From the NCBI GenBank assembly GCA_958295525.1, contig OY282355.1, forward strand, positions 310,001-374,000: 64,000 nucleotides of DNA, given 5' to 3'. Each line of letters begins with the position of its first letter. Position 1 is the stretch's first letter. The notes below the pieces were generated by a model. The model saw only the letters and a list, made by a program, of their open reading frames with translations. It had not been told where the DNA came from and did not search any database. Position numbers and translations under genes: made by a program. This stretch comes from an uncultured Dehalococcoidia bacterium (GTDB lineage Bacteria; Chloroflexota; Dehalococcoidia; Lucifugimonadales; Australimonadaceae). Shown here in pieces: positions 9,930-17,711 of this stretch.

Positions 9930-11972
9930 TTAGGGCGCGCTCAATTGCGCCGCGAGCGCGGCGGGGTCGGTCGCGGGGAGGCCGCAGACGAACTTGCGGC
10001 AGACGTAGGCGGCGGGCGCGTCCGCGTTCGCGCGCCCCTCCAGCAACGGCGTCGGGAACGGGGCGGGCTCGCCCGGGGCGAGGCCGACGAACGCGAACGA
10101 CGGAAGCCGTTCGCGCAGCGGGGCGAGCAGCGCCCGCGTTCCGTCGGCGGACGGGTCGCCTACAACGACGATCTCCAGCGGCGGCGCGAGGCGGCGCTCT
10201 GTGACGCGCAGCCAGTTGCCGAATCCCAACGGATAGCGGGCGGCGATCTGCGCGACGCTTCCGATCAGGCGGTCCGCCTTCTCTTCCAGCGAATCGTCGC
10301 CGGTCAGCGCGGCCATCCGCAGCAGCGCCTCGGCGGCGGCGGAGCCGCCGCTCGGCGTCGCGTTGTCGGTCAAGTCGCGCGGGCGGACGATCAAGCGTTC
10401 GTGGTCGGCGCCGACGTCGTAGAACGCGCCTGCAGCGTCGTCCCAGAACAGCGCCAGCATCTCGTCCGTGAGCGCCTGCGCTTCGTGGAGCCAGTGGTGC
10501 GCGAAGGTCGCCGTATGGAGGGAGAGGAGCCCGTTGACGAGGAGCGCGTAGTCCTCCAGGTAGGCGAGGTGCCTTGCCTGTCCGTCCTTCCATGCGCGGA
10601 GCAGCCTTCCGGCGGGGCGCAGTTCGCGGAGCAGGAATTCGGCGTTGCGTTCGGCGGCCTCGCGCAGGTCCGGACGGTCGAGCGCGAACGCAGCCTCCGC
10701 GAGCGCGCGCAGCGCCATGCCGTTCCAGGCGGTGAGAACCTTGTCGTCCGTCGCCGGGGGAACGCGCTTCGCCCGCTCCGCCAAGAGCGCCCGCCGCATC
10801 GGAGCGAGGCGTTCGAGCAGTTCGGCGGCGTCCGTCCCCAGGTCGCGCGCGGCGGCGTCCGCGCTGTCCCTGACGTGCAGAATGGAGCGCCCCTCGAAGT
10901 TTCCGTGAACGCCCACGCCGTAATAGCGTCGGAACAGCCGCGCGTCCTCGGCGCCGAGCGCGGCCTCGATCTCGGCGGGCGTCCATACGTAGAATTTGCC
11001 CTCGACGCCCTCGCTGTCCGCGTCTTGGGACGAGAAGAAGCCGCCGCCGGGGTGGCGCAGGTCGCGCAGTAGATACGCGAGCGTCTCCTCGGCGGCTTCT
11101 CTGCGGCGCGCGCCGCCGGTTGTTTGGAACGCCTTCAGGTAGAGCGGCGCGAGGAGAGCGTTGTCGTACAGCATCTTCTCGAAGTGGGGCACGAGCCAAA
11201 AATTGTCGGTGGAGTAGCGGGCGAAGCCGCCGCCCAAGTGGTCGTATATTCCGCCGTTATGCATCGCGGCGAGCGACGACTCCACGACTTCCAAAGCGTC
11301 TTCCCCGCCCGCGCGGTCGTAGCGATGCAGCAGAAACTCCAGCGCCATCGCCTGCGGGAACTTGGGCGCGCCGCCGAATCCGCCATGCTCCGCGTCGTGG
11401 AGCGCGGCGAGCGCGGATGCGGCCTCCGTGAGCATCGCGTCGTTCGCGCCGCCGCCGGACGCTTGGGCGCCGGACGCGGCTTGCAGCGCATCCGTGAGGG
11501 CTCGGGCGTTCTCCAGCGCGGCGTCCCGCCGGTTGCGATAGGCGTCGGCCACCGCCGCGACGACCTTCGTCCACGAGGGCATTCCGGCGCGGTCGGCGGG
11601 CGGAAAATACGTCCCGCCGTAGAAGGGGCGTCCGTCCGGCAGGAGGAACACGTTGAGCGGCCAGCCGCCGTGTCCGTGCATTTGCTGAACCGCGCTCATA
11701 TAGATCCCGTCCACGTCGGGGCGCTCCTCGCGGTCGACCTTGACGCAGACGAGCAGGTCGTTCATCAGGCGGGCGGTCTCCTCGTTCTCGAACGACTCGC
11801 GCTCCATCACGTGGCACCAGTGGCAGGCCGCGTAGCCGATGGAGACGAGCACGGGCTTGTCGTCGGCCTGCGCCTGCGCGAAGGCGTCCGGGCCCCAGGG
11901 GCGCCAGTCCACGGGGTTATGCGCGTGCTGCAGGAGGTACGGCGAGGTCTCGTTGACGAGGAGGTTCGGCAT
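9930..11972 (-). CDS. YyaL/SSP411 family protein (DUF255): thioredoxin-like domain plus (alpha/alpha)6 barrel
   Basis: 680 residues, the usual size for this family. The N-terminal DUF255 thioredoxin-like domain starts [21 protein letters not shown] and carries the CHWCHVM motif near residue 53 in place of CxxC with standard spacing. The family signature on Asp-Arg-Glu-Glu-Arg-Pro-Asp ([10 protein letters not shown]) follows. The rest is an all-helical barrel related to N-acylglucosamine epimerase folds, with conserved GGF and FEKMLYDNA segments. Family members are conserved from bacteria to the mammalian SPATA20 protein, but the enzymatic activity is unknown. The ATG at 11972 is chosen by the family's conserved N-terminus. 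It lies five bases after the STAS-like gene. Confidence 0.88.
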   Translation of the reverse strand: MPNLLVNETSPYLLQHAHNPVDWRPWGPDAFAQAQADDKPVLVSIGYAACHWCHVMERESFENEETARLMNDLLVCVKVDREERPDVDGIYMSAVQQMHGHGGWPLNVFLLPDGRPFYGGTYFPPADRAGMPSWTKVVAAVADAYRNRRDAALENARALTDALQAASGAQASGGGANDAMLTEAASALAALHDAEHGGFGGAPKFPQAMALEFLLHRYDRAGGEDALEVVESSLAAMHNGGIYDHLGGGFARYSTDNFWLVPHFEKMLYDNALLAPLYLKAFQTTGGARRREAAEETLAYLLRDLRHPGGGFFSSQDADSEGVEGKFYVWTPAEIEAALGAEDARLFRRYYGVGVHGNFEGRSILHVRDSADAAARDLGTDAAELLERLAPMRRALLAERAKRVPPATDDKVLTAWNGMALRALAEAAFALDRPDLREAAERNAEFLLRELRPAGRLLRAWKDGQARHLAYLEDYALLVNGLLSLHTATFAHHWLHEAQALTDEMLALFWDDAAGAFYDVGADHERLIVRPRDLTDNATPSGGSAAAEALLRMAALTGDDSLEEKADRLIGSVAQIAARYPLGFGNWLRVTERRLAPPLEIVVVGDPSADGTRALLAPLRERLPSFAFVGLAPGEPAPFPTPLLEGRANADAPAAYVCRKFVCGLPATDPAALAAQLSAP

Positions 11973-11977
11973 AGCGG

Positions 11978-12298
11978 TCAGCGGGCGGCGAACGTCCACG
12001 AGTTCGGCCCGCTCTCGATCAGCGTCCGTCCGTGAGCGCGGGCGATGGCTTCGAACTTCCACGTCGCCCCTGATGTCATATTGGAGAAACGGATGTCGCG
12101 CCCCGTTGAGCGATGGGCAATGGAGTTCAGTAACTCGTCGACGGCGGACGGGGTTACGGCCTGGATGCCGGTGAAATCGAACACGATGTCGCCGCCGGGG
12201 GATATCTTTTCGTTGATGGCGGCGGCGGCGGCGTTGACGGAGCCGCGCGAGGTTATCGCAATTTTGGGGATAAGGCGCGCCAGCGCGACGGCGTTCAT
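11978..12298 (-). CDS. STAS-like domain protein (DUF4325-type)
   Basis: 106 residues with the alternating beta/alpha pattern of an anti-sigma-factor-antagonist fold, including [22 protein letters not shown] near residue 35. Related STAS-like proteins act in partner-switching or next to histidine-kinase-like ATPases, but no kinase or sigma factor is adjacent here. The phosphorylatable Ser of SpoIIAA-type proteins cannot be assigned with confidence; the loop after FTGI has Ser51. It sits immediately upstream of the YyaL-like gene on the same strand. The ATG is preceded by TAGACT eight bases upstream, which suggests its own promoter and a very short or absent leader. Confidence 0.7.
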   Translation of the reverse strand: MNAVALARLIPKIAITSRGSVNAAAAAINEKISPGGDIVFDFTGIQAVTPSAVDELLNSIAHRSTGRDIRFSNMTSGATWKFEAIARAHGRTLIESGPNSWTFAAR

Positions 12299-12306
12299 AA
12301 CGCCTC

Positions 12307-12312
12307 AGTCTA
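12307..12312 (-). promoter_or_regulatory. Possible -10 element close to the STAS-like start
   Basis: TAGACT on the minus strand ends eight bases before the ATG at 12298, placing transcription start at or beside the start codon. A GAGG lies in between, so a weak ribosome site cannot be excluded. Confidence 0.3.
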
Positions 12313-12936
12313 CACCAGCGCGAGCAGGCTCATCACGGCGGCGGACGCGATGGGCACGGTGAGGTTGTCGTCGAGAGGGAGCGGCGCGAGTTCCACCAAC
12401 GCGGCGGCGACCGCGCCGGGCGCGATCCACCACGCGAGCGGAACGTCCGGGTGCAGCGTCGCCAGCAGACCCGCGCCGAGCGCGACGCACGCGAACGCGA
12501 ACGCGCCGGCCAGCGACTTGCCGAACACGCGGGCGCGGTGGTCGCGCACGCCGATCAACGCGGCGGCGGGGTCGCCGACAGCGAGGAAGAGGAGCGCGAG
12601 CACGGCGACGTCTTTTTGGAACACGAATACGAGAAACGTCGCGGACAACCAGAGGTACGTCGCTCCGGTCACCTGCCGGCGTTCGGACGCTTTGAAGAAG
12701 GGCAGGCGGCGCACCAGTTGGTCGTTGACGCTCGGGATCAGCCCGCGCAAGAGTTCGGCGGCGACGGCGAGGACGCTTCCGCCGATCAGCAGCCACTGCG
12801 CCGTTTCCGCCGGAAAGAAGAGGATGGCGAGCGGCAGCGACGAGCCCGCGAGCAGATGGAAGAGGCGGCGCGGCCATATCACGGGCGCGACCGGGGGCTC
12901 GCGCAGGAACTCTTCGATGGGGTCGGGAAGTTTCAC
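12310..12936 (-). CDS. Polyprenol/diacylglycerol kinase-like membrane protein (SEC59/VTE5/CdsA-like)
   Basis: 208 residues with about six membrane spans. The features of the dolichol/phytol-kinase family are present: RRLFHLLAG near residue 23, GDPAAALIG near 122, GKSLAGA near 139, and a terminal E[14 protein letters not shown] stretch near 186-195. These proteins phosphorylate isoprenoid alcohols with CTP and are related to phosphatidate cytidylyltransferase, so the exact substrate is uncertain. Start is GTG at 12936 behind a G-rich sequence, and the gene lies 15 bp after the cysteine desulfurase on the same strand. Confidence 0.75.
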   Translation of the reverse strand: MKLPDPIEEFLREPPVAPVIWPRRLFHLLAGSSLPLAILFFPAETAQWLLIGGSVLAVAAELLRGLIPSVNDQLVRRLPFFKASERRQVTGATYLWLSATFLVFVFQKDVAVLALLFLAVGDPAAALIGVRDHRARVFGKSLAGAFAFACVALGAGLLATLHPDVPLAWWIAPGAVAAALVELAPLPLDDNLTVPIASAAVMSLLALV

Positions 12937-12951
12937 GCCCGCCCCCGGCGC

Positions 12952-14196
12952 CTAGCCCGCCCCCGACAGCGCGCGCAGTTTCGGCGCGAGGCGCGCGATC
13001 GTCTCGACGACATAGTCCACTTCATCGGGCGTGTTCTCCGGGCCGAGCGTGAACCTCGCGCAACTCCGCGCCAAGTCGTTCCCCCGCCCCATCGCCAGCA
13101 GTACGTGCGACGGCTCCAGCGACCCCGCGGTGCAGGCGCTGCCGCTGGACGCGGCGATTCCCGCGAGATCGAGGCCCATCAGCAGCGCCTCCGCCTCGAC
13201 GCCATGAAAGGAGACGTTGACGTTGCCCGGCAGCCTCGCGTCCGTCGCGCCGTTCACCTCGACGCCTTCGACGCGCTCCAAGACGCCGCTCAACAGGCGG
13301 TCGCGCAACGCGGCGCACGCGGCGGCGTTGCGCTCGCGGTCGCGCTCCGCCCGCTCGAGGGCGACGCTCATTCCCACGATGGCGGCGACGTTTTCCGTGC
13401 CGGCGCGCCGGTCGCGTTCCTGCGCGCCGCCCACCTGCGTCGGCGCGAACGGCGCGCCGCGCCGCGCGTAGAGCAGGCCGGCGCCTTTCGGCCCGCCGAA
13501 CTTGTGCGCGGAGAGCGAGAGGAAGTCCACGCCCAACTCGTCCACGTCCAGAGGAACGGCTCCGGCGGCCTGCACCGCGTCGGTGTGCACGGCGACCGTC
13601 CGCCGCTCCTCCCGCGCCCGCTGTTTGACGAGCCGCGCCATTTCCGCGACGGGCTGCAGTACGCCGGTCTCGTTGTTCGCCAGCATCATACTGACGACTG
13701 TCGTGTCGGGCCTGACGGCGCCCGCGACGTCCTCCGCCCGGGCGGCGCCGTCGCGTTGCGGCTTGACGCGCGCCGCCTCCCAGCCGAGGCTCTCCAGCAG
13801 CGCGGCGGCGTTGAGCACGGCGTGGTGCTCGATGGCGGTCGTTACGATATGCCGCCCTTGCTTCGCCAGCGCCAGCGCGGGGCCCATCACGCCTGCGTTG
13901 TCGGACTCCGTGCCGCCGCCGGTGAAGATGATCTCCCCCGCCCGCGCGCCGATGACCGCCGCGCACCGCTCCCGCGCCTCGTCGAGCGCCCGCCGCGCGT
14001 CCTGCGCCAGCGCGTAGATGCCCGACGGATTGCCGTACCGCTCCGATAGGAACGGGCGCATCGCGTCGGCGACCTCCGGCGCGACGGGCGTCGTGGCCGC
14101 GTGGTCCATATAAACGAAGTGTTCCGGCGTCATCGGTTCCGTTCCGGCGGGGCGCGAGGCTTCCGCCGCGCCCGCTTCCCTCAAGGCTCTCAGCAT
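12952..14196 (-). CDS. Cysteine desulfurase (NifS/IscS-type, PLP-dependent)
   Basis: About 414 residues, or 393 if the ATG at 14133 (MTPEHFVYMDH) is used. The enzyme removes sulfur from L-cysteine as a persulfide for Fe-S cluster and tRNA thiolation. The PLP-lysine motif is SLSAHKFGGPKG, the catalytic Cys is in SSGSACTAGS, and the N-terminus YMDHAATTP is typical of the family. The upstream start at 14196 leaves 11 bp after the ureohydrolase stop, in keeping with an operon, but its ribosome site is weak, as is that of 14133. No iscU or tRNA-thiolase gene is adjacent. A HesB/IscA-type protein is encoded at 53.5 kb. Confidence 0.93.
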   Translation of the reverse strand: MLRALREAGAAEASRPAGTEPMTPEHFVYMDHAATTPVAPEVADAMRPFLSERYGNPSGIYALAQDARRALDEARERCAAVIGARAGEIIFTGGGTESDNAGVMGPALALAKQGRHIVTTAIEHHAVLNAAALLESLGWEAARVKPQRDGAARAEDVAGAVRPDTTVVSMMLANNETGVLQPVAEMARLVKQRAREERRTVAVHTDAVQAAGAVPLDVDELGVDFLSLSAHKFGGPKGAGLLYARRGAPFAPTQVGGAQERDRRAGTENVAAIVGMSVALERAERDRERNAAACAALRDRLLSGVLERVEGVEVNGATDARLPGNVNVSFHGVEAEALLMGLDLAGIAASSGSACTAGSLEPSHVLLAMGRGNDLARSCARFTLGPENTPDEVDYVVETIARLAPKLRALSGAG

Positions 14197-14207
14197 ACGC
14201 TTTCCGA

Positions 14208-15092
14208 TTAGCGGGGGCGATGCGTTGCGTAGGCGAATAGTTTGTAGACGAGTTTCGCGGCGGCGTAGGCGCACGCCTCGGGCCCCTCGTTCGGCGCGAG
14301 TTCCACGACGTCGAACCCCACCACGCGCTTGCGCTCGCCCACCGCCCGCAGAATGCGGAGCGCCTCCCACCAGCCTATGCCTCCGGGCTCCGGCGTGCCC
14401 ACCGCCGCCATAAACGACGGGTCGAAAGCATCCAGATCGAACGAGACGTAGACATTCTCGCCGAGCGCGTCGAGCACGCCGTCGACGTCCGTCACCGGCT
14501 CGGGGCCGCGGGGGAAGAGCGCGACGCCGCGCTCCGCCGCGAACGCCGCCTCGTCCGCCGTCATGCTCCGAACGCCGACGATGGCCATGCGCTCCGCATA
14601 ATCCAGCGCGCGGCGCGCGGCGCAGGCGTGGCTGTGCGCCGACCCCTGATACGTCTCCCGCAAGTCGGCCTGCGCGTCGAAGATCAGAACGCTCAGCCTC
14701 TCGTGACGCGCCGCCATCGCGGCGACCGCGCCGGAGGTCAGCGAATGCTCGCCGCCCAACACGCCCACGAGTTTGCCTTGATCGGCGTAGAAGCCCGCGG
14801 CCTCCGCGACGCGGGACGCCATCGCCTCCGGTCCGGCGAGCGCGGGCTCGACGGCGGGGGCGGTGTGGACGCCGACGGCGCAAGGCTCGCAGCCCAACTC
14901 CGGATCGTAGTCCTCCATCTCCGCCGACGCTCTGATGATCGCCGCCGGGCCGCCGGAGGTTCCTTTGCGGTACGACGTCGTCGCTTCGTAGGGAACGGGC
15001 AGAACGACGCAGCGCGAGCGGCTGAGCGCATGCTCGCCGGGGTCGAGCGCAAGGAACGTCGCGGGGACGGAGGGCCAATCTGTCGCGGCCAT
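14208..15092 (-). CDS. Ureohydrolase (agmatinase / N1-aminopropylagmatine ureohydrolase family)
   Basis: 294 residues of the arginase/agmatinase family. Binuclear manganese motifs are GGEHS (His116), DAQAD (Asp139, Gln141, Asp143) and SFDLDAFDPS. In nearly all characterised members the second motif is DAHxD, and that His is a metal ligand. Here it is Gln, encoded by CAG. The gene lies 54 bp downstream of speD on the same strand, which points to polyamine synthesis: either agmatine to putrescine or, as in Thermus, N1-aminopropylagmatine to spermidine. ATG 15092 is chosen over the adjacent TTG because GGGAG is then at a normal distance. Confidence 0.85.
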   Translation of the reverse strand: MAATDWPSVPATFLALDPGEHALSRSRCVVLPVPYEATTSYRKGTSGGPAAIIRASAEMEDYDPELGCEPCAVGVHTAPAVEPALAGPEAMASRVAEAAGFYADQGKLVGVLGGEHSLTSGAVAAMAARHERLSVLIFDAQADLRETYQGSAHSHACAARRALDYAERMAIVGVRSMTADEAAFAAERGVALFPRGPEPVTDVDGVLDALGENVYVSFDLDAFDPSFMAAVGTPEPGGIGWWEALRILRAVGERKRVVGFDVVELAPNEGPEACAYAAAKLVYKLFAYATHRPR

Positions 15093-15146
15093 CAACGCGC
15101 TCCCTTCCCCTATCGCTCCTTCCGGGTCGCGGCCGCGCGCGGCGGG

Positions 15147-15560
15147 TCACACGCGCAGGCGGACGGCCTCCCGCTCCTCCTCCACCACCGCTTTGGCGGT
15201 CGCAGGCTCGAGGTGCTCCAAGCCCCGGTCGAGAACCCAACTGCGGACGTCGTCCATCGGGAAGAACTCGCGCACCTGCGCCATCGCCTCGTCCGCGTCG
15301 AACTCTTTGCAGGAGAACACGTCAATGTTCACGTAGCGCCGGTCGGGGAAGGTGTGGACGCTGATGTGGCTCTCCGCGATGATCACGAAGCCGGACACGC
15401 CCCAGTCCTCCGGCGTCGGCCCGTGGTAGGTGTAGACGGCGGGCGGGATGATCTTCGTCATTCGGATCCGGGAGGGGAACTCATCCAGAAAACGGCGCAC
15501 GAGTTCGGCGTCGGAAAGGTGGGCGCGGTCGCAGCCGTGCCCGTCAATGACCAGGTGCAT
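15147..15560 (-). CDS. speD: S-adenosylmethionine decarboxylase proenzyme
   Basis: 137 residues, the length of the bacterial class 1B SpeD. It makes decarboxylated SAM, the aminopropyl donor for spermidine. The proenzyme cleaves itself before the Ser of ESHISVHTFP (residue about 66) to create the pyruvoyl cofactor, and the motif is intact. The ATG at 15560 follows GGAG with an 8-bp spacing, and MHLVIDGHGC is the usual N-terminus. A 24-residue upstream extension in frame is rejected. Next to the ureohydrolase on the same strand. No aminopropyltransferase gene (speE) is in the window. Confidence 0.93.
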   Translation of the reverse strand: MHLVIDGHGCDRAHLSDAELVRRFLDEFPSRIRMTKIIPPAVYTYHGPTPEDWGVSGFVIIAESHISVHTFPDRRYVNIDVFSCKEFDADEAMAQVREFFPMDDVRSWVLDRGLEHLEPATAKAVVEEEREAVRLRV

Positions 15561-15621
15561 CGGGATTCTCCATACGGCGCTTGCTTGCGAGAGCGCCCCG
15601 AACAGGGCGCGGGGAGAGAAA

Positions 15622-15627
15622 GTATAG
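15622..15627 (-). promoter_or_regulatory. Possible -10 element of speD
   Basis: TATACT on the minus strand about 60 bp upstream of the speD start. No good -35 is evident. Confidence 0.35.
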
Positions 15628-15668
15628 CACACTGCGCGGGGCGGGGGCGAGGCGCCCGGTGCAAGGGC

Positions 15669-15696
15669 GAGGTTCCCGCCTTCGCGGGAACGGCGG
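15669..15696. repeat. Dispersed palindromic element
   Basis: One copy (TTCCCGCC-TTC-GCGGGAA) between the RDD gene and speD. Confidence 0.75.
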
Positions 15697-15764
15697 CAGG
15701 GGGAGACAAGGGGGAGCAGCGCGCGCTGCTCCCCGATTCGTCCGGGTCCGGTGTGCGGATCGGT

Positions 15765-16157
15765 CTATCTCGCCTTCACGACGAATGTCTTGCCGATCCT
15801 GTCGTGCCAGCCCTGCCGACGGTCATCGAAGAGTATCCAGATGAAGCCGAGCATGACGACGAGCGCGGATGCGATCTTGCCGACGGTTTCCCGCATGACG
15901 ACGGCGCCGAAGCCGACTTTGCCCCCGTCGGCGCCGACAACCCGCATCCCCAGCGCCATCTTGCCCAGCGTCGCGCCGGAGGCTGCGGTGAGCGCAACGA
16001 AGTAGACGAACGTCCACGTGATGACGACCGCCTGGAAGTTGGGCTGGAAGTCGGAGATTTGCTCGACGAGGCCAATCCCGAGGAAGGCGGTGAGGTAGAC
16101 GACGATGTTGTCAATGACGGCTGCGAAGAATCGCGCCAAGCGGCTGGCGTAGTTCAT
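15765..16157 (-). CDS. RDD family membrane protein
   Basis: 130 residues, the size of minimal RDD proteins. Three hydrophobic segments are visible (about residues 10-32, 44-63, 88-110). The Arg-Asp-Asp pattern appears as RFFAAVIDNI at the start, where Ile-Asp-Asn replaces the strict motif, and the family's GATLGKMALGMRVV and WHDRIGKT motifs are clear. RDD proteins are small inner-membrane proteins, some linked to sodium/proton transport, most without known function. ATG 16157 follows AAGGAG at nine bases. TATAAT at 16195-16200 on this strand is a likely -10. Confidence 0.8.
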   Translation of the reverse strand: MNYASRLARFFAAVIDNIVVYLTAFLGIGLVEQISDFQPNFQAVVITWTFVYFVALTAASGATLGKMALGMRVVGADGGKVGFGAVVMRETVGKIASALVVMLGFIWILFDDRRQGWHDRIGKTFVVKAR

Positions 16158-16194
16158 AGGGTGCGGCTCCTTACTGACCAGAGGATGAGAGGCG

Positions 16195-16200
16195 ATTATA
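16195..16200 (-). promoter_or_regulatory. -10 element for the RDD gene
   Basis: Perfect TATAAT on the minus strand, 37 bp before the RDD start codon. No clear -35. Confidence 0.45.
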
Positions 16201-16269
16201 GCAGGGCGGGCGAAGCGCGCGCTTCCGCGCAAGGGCGAGGGTTCGGAGGGAATCCTGCCTCAGCGCAGC

Positions 16270-16440
16270 GGGAGCAGGGGTCAAGCGCTCCGCGCTTCCT
16301 GGATTCCCGCCTACGCGGGAACGACGCGGCAGGGGGAAACGCAATGGGAGCAGGGTCAAGCGCTCCGCGCTTCCTGGATTCCCGCGCAGGCGTACCCGTC
16401 CCCTTACAATCGTCATTCCCGCGCAGGCGGGAATCTCGCC
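16270..16440. repeat. Palindromic elements with a duplicated 40-bp flank
   Basis: Two copies of a roughly 40-bp block (GGGAGCAGGG, TCAAGCGCTCCGCGCTTCCT, GGATTCCCGC) at about 16269-16310 and 16345-16385, plus a complete palindrome at about 16411-16436. The second block's palindrome is broken. Lies between the RDD gene and the peroxiredoxin gene. Confidence 0.7.
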
Positions 16441-16460
16441 CCCGCAAACGCGCGGCGCCG

Positions 16461-17123
16461 CTAGGCGCTGGGGTCTTTCACCTTGCGGAGGTAGGGCTTC
16501 ACCGTCTCCCAGCCGGCGGGGAACAAGTCTTTCGCGGCGTCGTTGTCCACGGCGGGGACGATGATGACGTCCTCGCCCTTGCTCCAGTTGGCGGGCGTCG
16601 CCACCTTGTGCTCGGCGGTCAGCCGGCAGGAGTCGAGGACGCGCAGCAGTTCGTCGAAGTTGCGCCCCGTGCTCATAGGGTAGGTCAGGCTCATCTTGAT
16701 CTTCTTGTCGGGGCCGACGAGGAAGACCGTGCGGACGGTCTGGTTGGTCGCCGCCGTCCTGCCCTCCGACGAGCCCGACTCGTCCGCCGGAAGCATATCG
16801 TAGAGTTTGGCGACGTTCAGGTCTTCGTCGGCGATGATGGGGAAGTTGAGCGGGACGCCGCCGATGTCCTCGATGTCGGCGGCCCAGCGGAGGTGGTCGT
16901 CCACCTTGTCGACGCTGAGGCCGATGACCTTGCAGCCGCGCTTGGCGAACTCGTCGTTCGTCTTGGCGACGTAGCTGAGTTCGGTGGCGCACACCGGCGT
17001 GAAGTCTTTCGGATGGGAGAAAAGCATCGCCCAGCCGTCGCCGACCCACTCGTGGAAGTTAACGGGGCCTTCGCTCGTCTCAGCGGTGAAGTCAGGGGCC
17101 GTGTCGTTGATTCGCAGCGCCAT
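16461..17123 (-). CDS. 1-Cys peroxiredoxin (Prx6 family)
   Basis: 220 residues. It reduces hydrogen peroxide and organic hydroperoxides. The active-site motif is DFTPVCATE with peroxidatic Cys45. The long C-terminal arm containing DSCRLTAEHKVATPANW and ending VKPYLRKVKDP is the signature of the Prx6/AhpC-TSA 1-Cys group. The Cys in DSCRLT is common in bacterial members and is not a classical resolving Cys. ATG 17123 follows AAGGAG with normal spacing, so the longer upstream frame that runs into the tRNA is rejected. Cytosolic; no signal peptide. Confidence 0.93.
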   Translation of the reverse strand: MALRINDTAPDFTAETSEGPVNFHEWVGDGWAMLFSHPKDFTPVCATELSYVAKTNDEFAKRGCKVIGLSVDKVDDHLRWAADIEDIGGVPLNFPIIADEDLNVAKLYDMLPADESGSSEGRTAATNQTVRTVFLVGPDKKIKMSLTYPMSTGRNFDELLRVLDSCRLTAEHKVATPANWSKGEDVIIVPAVDNDAAKDLFPAGWETVKPYLRKVKDPSA

Positions 17124-17269
17124 TGTGGGCTCTCCTTCTCCGGTCGCGCCTGCGGCCTTACGCCGTCGGGCGGGTCTTCGTTCGTTCCGTTCATCGCCGG
17201 GCTTGGGCGTCAGCGCAAGCGCATGCTGTTTCACGCTCCTTGCGTTCGGGGTTCCCGGCGGGCGGGGAT

Positions 17270-17344
17270 TGGCTCCCGCGGTAGGATTCGAACCTACGGC
17301 CAATCGGTTAACAGCCGACCGCTCTACCACTGAGCTACGCGGGA
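17270..17344 (-). tRNA. tRNA-Asn (anticodon GTT), CCA encoded
   Basis: A full cloverleaf on the minus strand: acceptor TCCCGCG/CGCGGGA, D-arm GCTC/GAGC, anticodon stem GTCGG/CCGAT around CTGTTAA, T-arm GTAGG-TTCGAAT-CCTAC, discriminator G and genomic CCA at 17272-17270. The anticodon GTT reads AAY codons. Confidence 0.96.
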
Positions 17345-17354
17345 ACGTCGGTCT

Positions 17355-17360
17355 ATTGTA
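17355..17360 (-). promoter_or_regulatory. -10 element for tRNA-Asn
   Basis: TACAAT on the minus strand, 10 bp before the tRNA 5' end. No recognisable -35. Confidence 0.4.
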
Positions 17361-17380
17361 GCGCCGACGCGGGGATGTGG

Positions 17381-17386
17381 TATAGT
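17381..17386 (+). promoter_or_regulatory. -10 element for tRNA-Ala
   Basis: TATAGT 36 bp upstream of the tRNA-Ala 5' end. The two divergent tRNA genes share the 77-bp region between them. Confidence 0.4.
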
Positions 17387-17421
17387 AGGGATGCGTCGGC
17401 GCCGGTCGGCGCGCTGCGCGT

Positions 17422-17497
<76 letters not shown>

Positions 17498-17711
17498 CGC
17501 GCTTCTTAATTTCCCCAATGTCCGTGTCTGTGGCCACCCCGGTGAGGCGCGTATCCGCCGCCGCTTGCCCGCGCTGGCTTGGGACATCTGCGGGCGCGCC
17601 CCTCCCTGCCCCCTACGCCGCGCCGCCCTGTACGCCGCCCGCCGCGCGTGATACGCTCCCGCCAGCCTGCGGACGAACCCCTGCGGACGAACGGCGGAGA
17701 GGAGCAACGCT

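Noticed and set aside
8461-11199. 912-codon fusion of the Rieske enzyme with an N-terminal Arg-rich region
   Set aside because: The extension is an antisense-type frame over the YyaL-like gene. The strong ribosome site at 9804 and the family's own N-terminus fix the start.
14628-17333. 901-codon plus-strand frame across speD, RDD and peroxiredoxin genes
   Set aside because: Its translation is low-complexity Arg/Ala/Gly, and it crosses four minus-strand genes with proper starts and motifs.
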